From Selenomonas sp. oral taxon 920 (GTDB lineage Bacteria > Bacillota > Negativicutes > Selenomonadales > Selenomonadaceae), in the NCBI RefSeq assembly GCF_001717585.1, contig NZ_CP017042.1, positions 1,201,001-1,265,000 of the forward strand: 64,000 bases of DNA. The letters run 5' to 3'. This document shows positions 1 to 12,810 of the stretch, in pieces; the stretch's first letter is position 1; each line of letters begins with the position of its first letter. A model generated the notes under the pieces. The model searched no databases and had not been told where the DNA came from. It saw only the letters and a list, made by a program, of their open reading frames with translations. The translations under genes were made by a program, and so were the position numbers.

Positions 1-153
1 CTGACAAAGCTGAACGGCAAGCGGGATATCAGCCGGCTGGACACAGACCGAACAGCACTCCTGTCGTACCGCCTCCGTAATCGCCGCACGCACCTCATCG
101 GAGGTCATCGCAGGATTCAGAGGAGAAGAATCGATATATCTGCTGAGTTTCAT
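1..153 (-). CDS. deoC: Deoxyribose-phosphate aldolase, N-terminal part (runs off the window)
   Basis: Translating the minus strand from the ATG at 153 gives 51 residues that run off the left edge. They open MKLSRYIDSSPLNPAMTSDE and continue with a SVCVQP segment. This matches the start of DeoC aldolases (typically K-YIDHTLLKP, then SVCVNP). DeoC cleaves 2-deoxyribose 5-phosphate to acetaldehyde and glyceraldehyde 3-phosphate in nucleoside salvage. The catalytic Asp and Lys lie beyond the window, and the usual DHT after YI is replaced by DSS here. It starts 11 bp after the ligA stop and is probably the last visible gene of a pcrA-ligA-deoC unit. The family call rests on the N-terminus only. 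Confidence 0.72.
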   Translation of the reverse strand, partial: MKLSRYIDSSPLNPAMTSDEVRAAITEAVRQECCSVCVQPADIPLAVQLCQ

Positions 154-164
154 CGTTGATCCTT

Positions 165-4431
<4,267 letters not shown>

Positions 4432-4455
4432 GAAAACTCCCTTTTTTCAAATAAG

Positions 4456-4492
4456 AAAGGCGGGGCCGCCACAATGGCCAACTCCGCCCCTG
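4456..4492 (-). terminator. Terminator-like GC hairpin between the pyrophosphatase gene and pcrA
   Basis: On the minus strand a GC-rich inverted repeat (GGGCGG...GGCC, loop, GGC...CCGCC) is followed by TTTCTTATTT. It lies 16 bp past the pyrophosphatase stop codon. The stem is imperfect and the U tract is interrupted, so it may be leaky. Confidence 0.5.
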
Positions 4493-4507
4493 CCGTCAAA
4501 TAATACG

Positions 4508-6154
4508 TTACGTTTTAATTCGCTTGACCGCCTCTGAGAGCGGCGGGATGATCTGTTTCTTGCGTGACATGACTCCAGGCAGATAGAGATGCGTACCGCT
4601 CGTGTCCTTGCGGAATGCCTCGCCGATCAGTGTACGCGGCGATCCCGTGAAGAGAAGATAGGTTGCCTCCTCAAGGATGTCTGTAATCATGACGAGGCTC
4701 AGATCAAAGCCCTCTGTATCACAGATGGTCTTCATCGCGGCGAGCAGTTCGTCCTCCTTTGCCATGATTTCCTTCGTATCCATGACAGAGGTCTGGCTGA
4801 CGATGACACGGTATGCCCCGATTGTGAACTCCTTGAGGTCGTTGCGGACAATCTCCATCGGTGACATATTGCCGATGCTCGATCCCGCCTTGAGCATTTC
4901 AAGACCATAGGTGTTGAGGTCGACGTTTGCAATATCCGCCAGACGCTCTGCTGTCGCCTTATCCTTTGGTGTACAGGTTGGAGATTTGAAGAGTACCGTA
5001 TCTGAGATGATCGCCGAGAGCAGGAGTCCCGCAATCGACGGCGGAATGTCGATGTCATTTTGCCAATGCATATTGGACACAATTGTCGCCGTGCAGCCAA
5101 CCGGCTCCGCGTGTGTGTAGATCGGCTCACTCGTGCTGATTCCACCAAAGCGATGATGATCAATGATCTCGATGATCTTTGCTTCCTCAATGCCTTCAAC
5201 AGCCTGGTTTCGCTCGTTGTGATCCACGAGAATGACCTGCGCCGGCTCTGAGACAACGAGACGGTCACGGCTCACAAGTCCGACAATGCGCCCGTTCTCA
5301 AGAACTGGATAGTTACGGAAATTCGTCTCCTCCATCGTGCCTTTGATGTCCGAGAGGAGATCAAGCGGCTTGAAGCAGACGGGATTGTCATGCATAATCC
5401 GTCGCACCGGAACGCACTGATTGATGAGCCGTGCCACCGTGTAGGTATCATAGGGGGTGGACAATACAAAGATTCCGCGCGTCTCTGCCTCCTCAAGTGC
5501 TTCGGCGGGAATCCTGCCATCGCCCGTCACAATCAGACAGGCAATTCCCTGCCGGATGCAGGAGAGAATTGTCTCTGTACGTCGGTCACCAACAAGTACG
5601 ATGTCATTCTCCTTGATGAGTTTGTGAATGGTCTCCACACTGCCGGCTGCAATGCGAATCTGTCCCTTGATGGTCTCGCCCTCTTCTCCCGCCACGAGGA
5701 CATTGCTGTCCGTTGCACGTATGATATCGCGATATCGCACACGCATATCGGAGAGGTTCGTCATACCAAGTTCTTGAAAATAGCGTTTTGCCAAATCACT
5801 GACCGAGACAATGCCGACAAGGATTCCCTTGCTGTCTGTCACGGGAATCGAGCGCAGATCGTTTTCGCGCAGAACCTCGCCAAGATTGCGCAAGGTGTCG
5901 TGTTGACGAACAACGATCTTGCAGTCCATCGCAATATCCTTTACGCGCGGATAGAGATCCGGAATGAGAAGAGGCTGTTCTACATGGAAATACTCCAGGG
6001 CAAACTTTGTCTCCTTATTCACCTTACCGGCACGTGCCGCGACGGCATTGACACCCAGTGCCTGTTTCAGATGTGCATATCCGACCGCAGAGCAGATGGA
6101 ATCCGTATCCGGATTGCGGTGTCCGATGACATAGATCGGCTTTGCAACGTTCAA
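4508..6154 (-). CDS. ppaC: CBS/DRTGG-containing manganese-dependent (family II) inorganic pyrophosphatase
   Basis: The N-terminus has the DHH-family motif GHRNPDTDSICSAVGY (about 11-26). The DHH motif recurs as VDHNER and IIDHHRFGG (about 330-360), and a DHHA2 domain closes the 548-residue protein. Inserted between the catalytic motifs are two CBS domains (about 70-130 and 255-305) flanking a DRTGG domain (about 155-245). This is the architecture of regulated CBS-pyrophosphatases in clostridia and relatives. It hydrolyses pyrophosphate to phosphate. The CBS pair is known in this family to bind adenine nucleotides, and DRTGG-containing members also respond to diadenosine polyphosphates; regulation here is inferred. 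A strong promoter lies just upstream. Confidence 0.93.
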   Translation of the reverse strand: MNVAKPIYVIGHRNPDTDSICSAVGYAHLKQALGVNAVAARAGKVNKETKFALEYFHVEQPLLIPDLYPRVKDIAMDCKIVVRQHDTLRNLGEVLRENDLRSIPVTDSKGILVGIVSVSDLAKRYFQELGMTNLSDMRVRYRDIIRATDSNVLVAGEEGETIKGQIRIAAGSVETIHKLIKENDIVLVGDRRTETILSCIRQGIACLIVTGDGRIPAEALEEAETRGIFVLSTPYDTYTVARLINQCVPVRRIMHDNPVCFKPLDLLSDIKGTMEETNFRNYPVLENGRIVGLVSRDRLVVSEPAQVILVDHNERNQAVEGIEEAKIIEIIDHHRFGGISTSEPIYTHAEPVGCTATIVSNMHWQNDIDIPPSIAGLLLSAIISDTVLFKSPTCTPKDKATAERLADIANVDLNTYGLEMLKAGSSIGNMSPMEIVRNDLKEFTIGAYRVIVSQTSVMDTKEIMAKEDELLAAMKTICDTEGFDLSLVMITDILEEATYLLFTGSPRTLIGEAFRKDTSGTHLYLPGVMSRKKQIIPPLSEAVKRIKT

Positions 6155-6203
6155 GATGATACCTCCCTATCGCGGCTTCCACATGCCGCATACTTTGCCA
6201 TCC

Positions 6204-6232
6204 ATTATACCATACTCATAGATATGATTCAA
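6204..6232 (-). promoter_or_regulatory. Sigma-A type promoter for the pyrophosphatase gene
   Basis: The minus strand reads TTGAAT, 17 bp, TATAAT. The -10 box is at 6204-6209 and the -35 at 6227-6232. It lies about 50 bp upstream of the ATG at 6154. Confidence 0.8.
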
Positions 6233-6308
6233 TTTTTGCAAAAATAAAAAGACGTTGACGTGTTCCATTAGAATACGCCGACATCATAAAATCCTATCTA
6301 AATGGTGA

Positions 6309-6665
6309 CTATGCCTCAAAGGCGTTTTTTATCTGATTCACCTGCCATAGATCGCCAAAAGCATAGATTTCGAGTACATCGAAACGACAGTGAGCATTTT
6401 CTTTGTTTTGTTCACGCAAGTACCAGTGTGCCGTCTGGACAATCTTTTGCTGCTTTCGGTAATGCACCGCCTCGGCAGGTGTCCCATAGTGCATGCCGCG
6501 CCGTGTTTTCACCTCGATAAAGACCAGTGTTCCATGATCGTCTGCAACAATGTCGATTTCTCCGATCTTCGTCCGATAATTGCGTGTAAGAATGCGGCAG
6601 CCCTGCCGACGCAAATACTCTGCAGCATAGGTTTCACCCTGATTGCCAAGTGCCTTGTTGCTCAT
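6309..6665 (-). CDS. yraN: YraN family protein (UPF0102), endonuclease-like fold
   Basis: This 118-residue protein shows the YraN/UPF0102 signature. LGNQGETYAAEYLRRQG is followed by ILTRNYRTKIGEIDIVADD and LVFIEVKTR. The E-IDIV...FIEVK pattern is the (D/E)xK core of the restriction-endonuclease-like fold. The biochemical role is not established, although family members are often found near rnhB and dprA. The ATG overlaps the stop of the FlhB-like gene upstream (ATGA), so the two are translationally coupled. It closes the rbgA-rnhB-fliK-like-flhB-like run. Confidence 0.93.
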   Translation of the reverse strand: MSNKALGNQGETYAAEYLRRQGCRILTRNYRTKIGEIDIVADDHGTLVFIEVKTRRGMHYGTPAEAVHYRKQQKIVQTAHWYLREQNKENAHCRFDVLEIYAFGDLWQVNQIKNAFEA

Positions 6666-6991
6666 GTGCGTGGTCTCCGTTCACCCGCATGGCGATCAAT
6701 CCGGTAGACGTGGGCAAGGACCTCCGCGATTGTGCGATAGAGTTCCGGCGGAATCTCACGGTCAATCTCCAGAGCCATCAGCATATTGACAAGGGATTTG
6801 TTTTGGTAGACAGGAATGCCGTTTTTTTTCGCCTCTGCTAAAATGCGATCAGCAACAAGTGAACGTCCTTTTGCCGTAATGCGCGGGGCACGGTCATTCT
6901 TGACATCGTATTTGATTGCAACAGCACGCTGCTCCTGTTCTACAGGTATATCTTCGACAGGTGAAGTATCATTATCCCACTGTTCTGCCAT
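6662..6991 (-). CDS. Stand-alone FlhB C-terminal-domain-like protein (YlqH type)
   Basis: The 109-residue protein aligns with only the cytoplasmic C-terminal domain of FlhB, the type III export switch protein. It has AVAIKYD, then ITAKGRSLVADRI, GIPVYQNKSL and IPPELYRTIAEVLAHVYRID. The membrane domain is absent and the autocleavage motif NPTH at the domain start is not present (EQRAVAIKYD instead). B. subtilis has such a gene, ylqH, in the same place after rnhB and ylqG. The role is unknown; a regulatory partner of flagellar export is a guess. It overlaps yraN by 4 bp. A 92-bp gap separates it from the FliK-like gene. Confidence 0.85.
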   Translation of the reverse strand: MAEQWDNDTSPVEDIPVEQEQRAVAIKYDVKNDRAPRITAKGRSLVADRILAEAKKNGIPVYQNKSLVNMLMALEIDREIPPELYRTIAEVLAHVYRIDRHAGERRPRT

Positions 6992-7083
6992 ATCTCACCC
7001 ATCCTTGCAACTGATATATTTTGTCCATATTATGCAATTCCGGTTCTTTCTTCATCAGACAAGAACACAGAGGTCTGCCGACA

Positions 7084-9129
7084 TCAATTCGTAAAGAACC
7101 GCCGCTCGCCGATGGCACCGATTTGGATGCCCTCAATGATGAGCGCTGTGCCGTCTGCCGACTCACGTATACTGTCGAGCGCATTACGAAATTCCCACGC
7201 CGCGTCGGCATCCGAAAAATAGAGCCGCATATCGACGTGATTTTCTTCATAGATCCGGTTGATGAGTTCAACGGTACCAATGTTATCCGTGAGTACACAG
7301 ATACGAAGCCATGTTTCTTTCTTAAGACGATCCGTTTCCTCATCTGTGTGTGATTCATCATAGACGTGAATGTAGGCAGGATATTCAGAAGCTCCCATAA
7401 AGAGCGGCATAACAAAGTTCATGGAACGTTGTCCCGGCTGTGGTGTAGCGTTCTCCCCCTCCAGCGCGTTTCGCATAGTGAGGGCAAGTGCAGCAACATC
7501 TCTGCCCGCACGTTTATACTGCTCTGCTGTCATCCTGCGCGTCTTTACAATGTCCGCCATCTGCATGAACGCCCAGAGGCGCGGGAGATCCGGCAGCTGC
7601 TGTTCAAGTGCTGCCTGACGCACCGTTCCTGGAATATTTTGCTGGGTTAGTTGGATAAGCTGCTGCAGTTGTTTGGCATCTCCCTCGCTCATCGTCTGAC
7701 CACGCCCGTTCACAAAATTTTGCAGCAGAAGCACCTCACGTTGGCTGAGATTCTCGTTCTGTAAAAGAGCCTGTGCAAGATTTCGCAAAACATTCATTGT
7801 CTGCGGTGTATTCTCCATCGTCTGCGTAACAAATCGTGGAATCGTGTTCTGCATCTCAGGAGATCTGACCTGTGCAACATTCTGTGCCGACGTTTTTGCA
7901 GTATTTGCAAGTTCCGTGTCATGCCCCGCCTGCATATTGGATTTTGCAGATTGGCTCTGCGCCTCAGGACTTCCAGCGGGGCGTACATTCGATTCCAACG
8001 CAGACTTGTTTTCCACGATTGACTGAGACTCTTTACCAGACAGAGCATTTTGTGTATTCCCAGTTGGGGGTGCAGAATTTTGCCCCCGTTCCATGGAGTT
8101 TGTCCCCATCTGAGAAGGCTTGTTCGTCATGGACTTCTGTGTACTGTCCGGTTCTGCGGATGAGGAGGGTTGCCCCTGAGCAGGAGGCTCTGACATTTTT
8201 CCAACGATTTCCTGCGATACACTCCCTGTTTGTCGAGGTGTACCAGAAGGATTTTCTTTTGCCACTGCGTCTGTTCCCGGCATACTCGTCTGTTGACGAG
8301 GCATTTGTTGTTCCGGCGGCACGTCCTCTGACATCGTTGCACCTGTATTGTGTGCAAGGACAGACGATCCACCCATTGAATTTTGCGATGTTGACGATGT
8401 TTCTGCATTAGAGATATTTCCATTTGCAGGCATCTGTTGGGTGTTGTTTTCCGTACCGCGCGGCATCAGAAGCTGAACCAACTGATTCAAAAAGGTCAGC
8501 GATGACGAAGTCGTACCACTCGGTGAACCCGAAGCCACATTCAGTTGGGTTAGAAATTCCTGCAGCTCTTTCGGCAAAAGTTCGGCATTCCCTGTGTCAA
8601 GCAGCTGAAAGGCGGCCTTTGTCAGCATAATCGGCTCAAACGTACCGCCGTATTCTTTGGTAAGTGCTGTTTTGAGACCAGTCAAAAGTGCTGCTAGATC
8701 GTCACTGACCCGCGGGATACTGCCTTCTGTCTCTGCCATTGAGCCCAACTGATTCAACATACGTGCCAGCGTCGTCAACTGATCGGTCGAAAAACGCTGA
8801 CTGGCAGCGGTGCTTCCTAGTCCCTGTCCAAGCGTAGTCTCAATGGAGAAGGACTGCCGTATCATATTCTGAATGACTTCTTTGAGCTCCTGCGGCATTT
8901 GTTGAACATTTGTTTGCTGACGTCCGCTGACCTTTGAGAGAATATCTGCCATATGGTCGATGGCGGTATCAATCGTGACATTTGTTCTCTGACTGAATGC
9001 GGCAGACGAATTCCCCTGATCTCCGCGGCTCTGAACTCCTTCTGTTGTGCGCCCCGGTGTAATCCGCGGTGTAGAGGGAATTGCCGCAGATGCGGTTGTT
9101 GTATTTGCTTCCATCGACACGATATTCAC
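7084..9129 (-). CDS. FliK-like (hook-length control type) protein, YlqG type
   Basis: This 681-residue protein has a long low-complexity middle rich in Gln, Ser, Asn, Met and Pro (about 200-430). A structured C-terminus (about 560-681) resembles the FliK C-terminal domain, with LRICVLTDNIGTVELINRI followed by MRLYFSDADAAWEFRNAL. FliK proteins measure hook length and interact with FlhB, and here an FlhB-like gene follows directly. Both also occur as ylqG-ylqH beside rnhB in B. subtilis, away from the flagellar cluster, so flagellar function is not proven. The track start is a GTG at 9129; the ATG at 9114 is an alternative. Function is inferred from the C-terminus and neighbours. Confidence 0.72.
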   Translation of the reverse strand: MNIVSMEANTTTASAAIPSTPRITPGRTTEGVQSRGDQGNSSAAFSQRTNVTIDTAIDHMADILSKVSGRQQTNVQQMPQELKEVIQNMIRQSFSIETTLGQGLGSTAASQRFSTDQLTTLARMLNQLGSMAETEGSIPRVSDDLAALLTGLKTALTKEYGGTFEPIMLTKAAFQLLDTGNAELLPKELQEFLTQLNVASGSPSGTTSSSLTFLNQLVQLLMPRGTENNTQQMPANGNISNAETSSTSQNSMGGSSVLAHNTGATMSEDVPPEQQMPRQQTSMPGTDAVAKENPSGTPRQTGSVSQEIVGKMSEPPAQGQPSSSAEPDSTQKSMTNKPSQMGTNSMERGQNSAPPTGNTQNALSGKESQSIVENKSALESNVRPAGSPEAQSQSAKSNMQAGHDTELANTAKTSAQNVAQVRSPEMQNTIPRFVTQTMENTPQTMNVLRNLAQALLQNENLSQREVLLLQNFVNGRGQTMSEGDAKQLQQLIQLTQQNIPGTVRQAALEQQLPDLPRLWAFMQMADIVKTRRMTAEQYKRAGRDVAALALTMRNALEGENATPQPGQRSMNFVMPLFMGASEYPAYIHVYDESHTDEETDRLKKETWLRICVLTDNIGTVELINRIYEENHVDMRLYFSDADAAWEFRNALDSIRESADGTALIIEGIQIGAIGERRFFTN

Positions 9130-9140
9130 TGCCTTTTCTG

Positions 9141-9896
9141 TTACATTATATTTAACATAGATCGTATGGGTTCAAACGATTTGCGATGCAGAGAACATAT
9201 ACCGTATCTCTGAATTGCTTCAATATGTTCACGTGTTCCATACCCTTTGTGTTTTGCAAAACCATAGTTTGGATATCTTTCATCGTATGCTTCCATCAAG
9301 CGATCGCGCGTTACCTTTGCCAAGATGGAGGCAGCCGCAATTGATGCGGACTTCGCATCGCCCTTGATAATGGACTGTGATGGGATGGAAAGATTCGGGA
9401 GTTCGACGGCGTCGATCAGAACCTCCTGCGGCACAGGGGAAAGTGATGCAATTGCCTCATACATTCCCATGCGTGTTGCCTGCAGAATATTAATTCGATC
9501 TATTGTTTCCACATCAATCAGCGAAATATGATACGAAATTGCCTGCTCCGTAACCTGTGTGAAAAGCTCCTCGCGTACAGTATGCGAGAGCTTCTTGGAA
9601 TCGTTGAGACGCGCCAGGTAACACTCTTGCGGCAGAATGACAGCAGCGACAGCAACGGGGCCTGCCAGAGGACCACGCCCAGCCTCATCCACACCTGCAA
9701 CAAAAGCATGTCCCGCCGCTATGGCGGCGCGTTCATACACATACATCGTGCTCAGACGTGCGCGTTCGTTCTGTATGCGTTCATAGCGGCGGAGGATTGT
9801 CTGCATCGACTTGCGTGAGTCACTTCGACAGGCTTCGATAAAATCTTCCGTTACAGAGCCCTGCAAAAAGATACTCTCTATCTCTTTTATCGTCAT
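9141..9896 (-). CDS. rnhB: Ribonuclease HII
   Basis: RNase HII removes ribonucleotides and RNA primers from RNA/DNA hybrids. The diagnostic VAGVDEAGRGPLAGP block with catalytic Asp-Glu is near residue 70. Further conserved segments are LNDSKKLS, IKGDAKSASIAAASILAKVTRD and the C-terminal YGFAKHKGYGT. I place the start at ATG 9896 (251 residues, MTIKEIESIF), which has GAAGGAAAT about 8 bp upstream. An upstream in-frame TTG at 9929 overlaps the rbgA stop but has a poorer ribosome site. It is co-oriented and nearly contiguous with rbgA, as in Bacillus. Confidence 0.96.
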   Translation of the reverse strand: MTIKEIESIFLQGSVTEDFIEACRSDSRKSMQTILRRYERIQNERARLSTMYVYERAAIAAGHAFVAGVDEAGRGPLAGPVAVAAVILPQECYLARLNDSKKLSHTVREELFTQVTEQAISYHISLIDVETIDRINILQATRMGMYEAIASLSPVPQEVLIDAVELPNLSIPSQSIIKGDAKSASIAAASILAKVTRDRLMEAYDERYPNYGFAKHKGYGTREHIEAIQRYGICSLHRKSFEPIRSMLNIM

Positions 9897-9925
9897 TTTC
9901 AATATTTCCTTCACCACATATGCTG

Positions 9926-10807
9926 TCAAGGAATGGTTGGCAATTCATCCAACGTTACATATCCCAACCGTCCGCTGCGAAAGTCCGTCAGCACAATCTG
10001 CTCCGCCTTCTCGTAGTCGATCTTGCCGCCCGCACGCAGACAGCCGCGTTTGCGTCCGATTTCCTCAAGCAGCTCTACGCCGCTTGGAAGCTCCCCCTCC
10101 AGTCGATAGCGTTCTATGAGAGCGGATGGATATGATATGCGAAGCGTATCTAGAAGCAGGAGGACAACGCTCGCCACATCGTAGACATTGTCGTTGATTG
10201 CCCCCGTGAAGGCAAGGTGAAGTGCAGCCTGCTGATCCTCGAACTTCGGCCAGAGAATCCCCGGCATATCAAGAAGTTCAAGCTGTGCACCAAGACGAAT
10301 CCACTGCTTTGCGCGTGTGACGCCGGGACGATTCTCCACCTTCGTCTTTGCCCCACCCGACAGACGGTTGATAAGCGAGGACTTTCCGACATTCGGAATG
10401 CCGAGAATCATGCAGCGTGCAGCACGCGCCTTCGCCCCATGCTGAACGAGCTTGTCCGTTTTCGGCTTCGCACATTTTGTGATTGCCTGTACGAGTTCCT
10501 TGACACCGCGTCCTTTGACCGCATCCACTGGAACCGTCGCGATCCCTCCTGCAGCGAAGTATTTCACCCATGCACGTGTCGCCGCCTCATCCGCAAGATC
10601 CGCCTTGTTGAGCACGATAAGGCGCGGCTTATCACCGACAATTTCGCGCAGCACAGGATTCGCAGAGCTCAGCGGAATCCGTGCGTCCAGCAGTTCGACA
10701 ACTACATCTACCAGCTTCAGATTCTCCTTGACCAGCCGCTCTGCCTTCCGCATATGACCCGGGTACCACTGGAGGCTTGGGATGTCGATAATGTTGTTAT
10801 TTTCCAT
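9926..10807 (-). CDS. rbgA: Ribosome biogenesis GTPase RbgA (YlqF)
   Basis: RbgA is a circularly permuted GTPase needed for late 50S subunit assembly. The protein (293 residues from ATG 10807) begins with the typical WYPGHMRKAER segment. The permuted order is visible: G4 (VLNKADLAD), then G1 (GIPNVGKSSLINRL), then G2/G3 (RPGVTRAKQW and LLDMPGILWPK). An RNA-binding C-terminal ANTAR-like helical region follows. The chosen ATG has AAAGG 7 bp upstream; a start 21 bp further upstream adds only MIRRKVI. It lies upstream of rnhB, matching the Bacillus order. Confidence 0.96.
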   Translation of the reverse strand: MENNNIIDIPSLQWYPGHMRKAERLVKENLKLVDVVVELLDARIPLSSANPVLREIVGDKPRLIVLNKADLADEAATRAWVKYFAAGGIATVPVDAVKGRGVKELVQAITKCAKPKTDKLVQHGAKARAARCMILGIPNVGKSSLINRLSGGAKTKVENRPGVTRAKQWIRLGAQLELLDMPGILWPKFEDQQAALHLAFTGAINDNVYDVASVVLLLLDTLRISYPSALIERYRLEGELPSGVELLEEIGRKRGCLRAGGKIDYEKAEQIVLTDFRSGRLGYVTLDELPTIP

Positions 10808-10817
10808 TATGACCTTT

Positions 10818-11396
10818 CTACGTATCATATTCGCCCATGATGAGATTATTTAGTTTGTATATAACATCTGCTGCTATATCATTTATTTCGGACTGTGATA
10901 CATCCTCTCTACCGGAATTTGCCAGCTTAAATGCTTCTAAAGCACAAATACATTCTTTTAGATTATCAAACTTTTGGTCATACTGAAAGGAGTTATATTC
11001 TACAGGAGCAGTGGGTTGAATAAGATCAATACGTTCTACCCGTTTTCCATCGGTAAAGAAGAGTACTAAGCTCATACGTGAACACAGCTTTTTATCCGGC
11101 TTTGCTCCCATCCAATACCCAGCAATCGCTCCAACCGTGCCAAAGGCAAGCCCCCCTGCTGCAGCTGTCAACAGGCTTCCGTGTTGTCCCTTTAATATGT
11201 GATTATCTAAGATAATATCGTAATCTACAAAATTCTCGCGGCGATGCAGATGCTGGTCATCTTGATCATCATAATCCATACTCTCCTCAAACAAATCATT
11301 AGGTATATGGATAATCTCTTCGTCTGCATCCCATTCAATAAGAGCAGGCTCATATTCGTCGAATGGAACCTGATATCTTGGTCGAAATGTATCCAT
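10818..11396 (-). CDS. Hypothetical protein with a central Gly/Ala-rich hydrophobic segment
   Basis: I do not recognise this 192-residue protein. The N-terminal third is acidic (DADEEI, DYDDQDD). A Gly/Ala-rich hydrophobic stretch near residues 78-97 (LLTAAAGGLAFGTVGAIAGY) looks like a membrane-associated or glycine-zipper segment. Next comes a beta-rich stretch (MSLVLFFTDGKRVERIDLI) and a helical C-terminus. Its DNA is visibly more AT-rich than its neighbours and its codon use is less GC-biased. It interrupts an otherwise housekeeping run (rlmD, then rbgA-rnhB), which suggests recent insertion. It could be part of an envelope or phage-derived accessory gene; no function can be assigned. Confidence 0.75.
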   Translation of the reverse strand: MDTFRPRYQVPFDEYEPALIEWDADEEIIHIPNDLFEESMDYDDQDDQHLHRRENFVDYDIILDNHILKGQHGSLLTAAAGGLAFGTVGAIAGYWMGAKPDKKLCSRMSLVLFFTDGKRVERIDLIQPTAPVEYNSFQYDQKFDNLKECICALEAFKLANSGREDVSQSEINDIAADVIYKLNNLIMGEYDT

Positions 11397-11412
11397 GATT
11401 TGTCCCTTTCAT

Positions 11413-12810
11413 TTATTTTTGTTTTCTCAGCAGGCAAACGTTCTCAACGTGCGAAGTCTGTGGAAAGAGATCCACCGGCTGAACTTCCTGCGCAAGATAA
11501 CCGAGTTCTTTCAGGATGGCGAGGTCGCGTGCTAGTGTTGCAGGGTTGCAGGAGACGTAGACAATGCGCTGCGGCTTCATATTTGCGAAGGTGCGAAGGA
11601 CGGTTTCGGTGCAGCCGACACGCGGCGGATCGACGACGACGACATCGGGGCGAATCCCCTGCTTGTAGAGTGCAGGCATGACGGCGGTCGCATCGCCAAC
11701 GATGAACTCGGCATTCTTTACATTGTTGTCGCGTGCATTTTTTCGTGCATCGAGGATGGCGGGCTGTACGATTTCGATGCCGTAGATCTTTCGCGCTTTT
11801 TGAGCAAGAAACAGCGTAATTGTTCCTGTGCCGCAATAGGCGTCGATGACAGTCTCTGTCCCATGCAGGTCGGCATAGGCGAGTGCCTGCTCGTAAAGGC
11901 GTTCTGCCTGTCTTGTATTGACCTGAAAGAAGGAGCGCGGGGAGATGTGGAAGTTCAGCCGCCCCAAAGAATCGATAATCGTCGGTCGTCCCCAGAGCAG
12001 CTGTGTGTCGCGCCCCATGATGACGTTGTTGCGATAGGTCTGGATATTCTGATGGACACTGACGAGGTTTGGCAGACGCTCGCGCATCATGCGAACAAAG
12101 TCCTTTGCGCGTGGGAGCTGCTTTGTTGCAGTGACAATGATCGCCATGAGATCGTTGCTGCGTCCGACGCGCCCGACAATGTGGCGCAGAACGCCCTTGT
12201 GGGTGTCCTCGTTATAGACCGGAATGTGAAGCTGCTCTGCAATCTCGCGTGCAGCATTTGCAAGGTCGTTGTTCTCCGCACGCTGGATGTGGCAGTTTTC
12301 CGTATTGATAATCCTGTGACTGCCCTGTGCAAAGCAGCCAATCACGATCTTTCCGCTATTTCGTCCAATTGGAAACTGCATCTTGTTCCGATAGTTCCAC
12401 GGTTCTTCTGCACGCAGCGTTTCCATCACGGGAATTTGCGGAAGCTTACCGATATGGATCAGTGCGTCTGTGACCTGTGCACGTTTTGTACGCAGCTGAG
12501 CCTCATAGGAGAGGTGTTGGAGCTGACAGCCGCCGCATTCCTCGTAGAGTTCACAGAGGGGGGCAACGCGATCGACACTCTCATGCAGGATCTGCTTGAT
12601 GCGTCCGCGTGCATAGCTGTTCTTTACTTCTTCTATGATGACGGAGACAGTCTCGCCTGGGAGCGCATTCGGGACAAAGACAGTAAAGTTGTCATAGCGT
12701 CCGACTCCCTCCCCGCTTGTCCCGAGGCGGTCAATTTGAAGTTCATAGGTTCGCCCTTTGCAGACGGGAATCGTCTGCGCGGCTTGCTTTATCGCTTTTC
12801 TATGTTTCAT
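11413..12810 (-). CDS. rlmD: 23S rRNA (uracil-5-)-methyltransferase, RlmD/RlmCD (RumA) family
   Basis: This 465-residue SAM-dependent RNA methyltransferase has an N-terminal TRAM domain (about 15-75). A 4Fe-4S cysteine cluster follows (CELYEECGGCQ, about 86-96). The Rossmann methyltransferase domain carries VIDAYCGTGTITLFLA, VVDPPRVGC (the DPPR-G-C segment) and YVSCNPATLARDL. The family methylates C5 of uridine in 23S rRNA (U1939 and/or U747 in E. coli and Bacillus numbering), or in some paralogues tRNA U54. I cannot tell the exact target from sequence alone. It starts in an ATGA overlap with the HAD phosphatase stop, so the two genes are coupled. Confidence 0.93.
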   Translation of the reverse strand: MKHRKAIKQAAQTIPVCKGRTYELQIDRLGTSGEGVGRYDNFTVFVPNALPGETVSVIIEEVKNSYARGRIKQILHESVDRVAPLCELYEECGGCQLQHLSYEAQLRTKRAQVTDALIHIGKLPQIPVMETLRAEEPWNYRNKMQFPIGRNSGKIVIGCFAQGSHRIINTENCHIQRAENNDLANAAREIAEQLHIPVYNEDTHKGVLRHIVGRVGRSNDLMAIIVTATKQLPRAKDFVRMMRERLPNLVSVHQNIQTYRNNVIMGRDTQLLWGRPTIIDSLGRLNFHISPRSFFQVNTRQAERLYEQALAYADLHGTETVIDAYCGTGTITLFLAQKARKIYGIEIVQPAILDARKNARDNNVKNAEFIVGDATAVMPALYKQGIRPDVVVVDPPRVGCTETVLRTFANMKPQRIVYVSCNPATLARDLAILKELGYLAQEVQPVDLFPQTSHVENVCLLRKQK

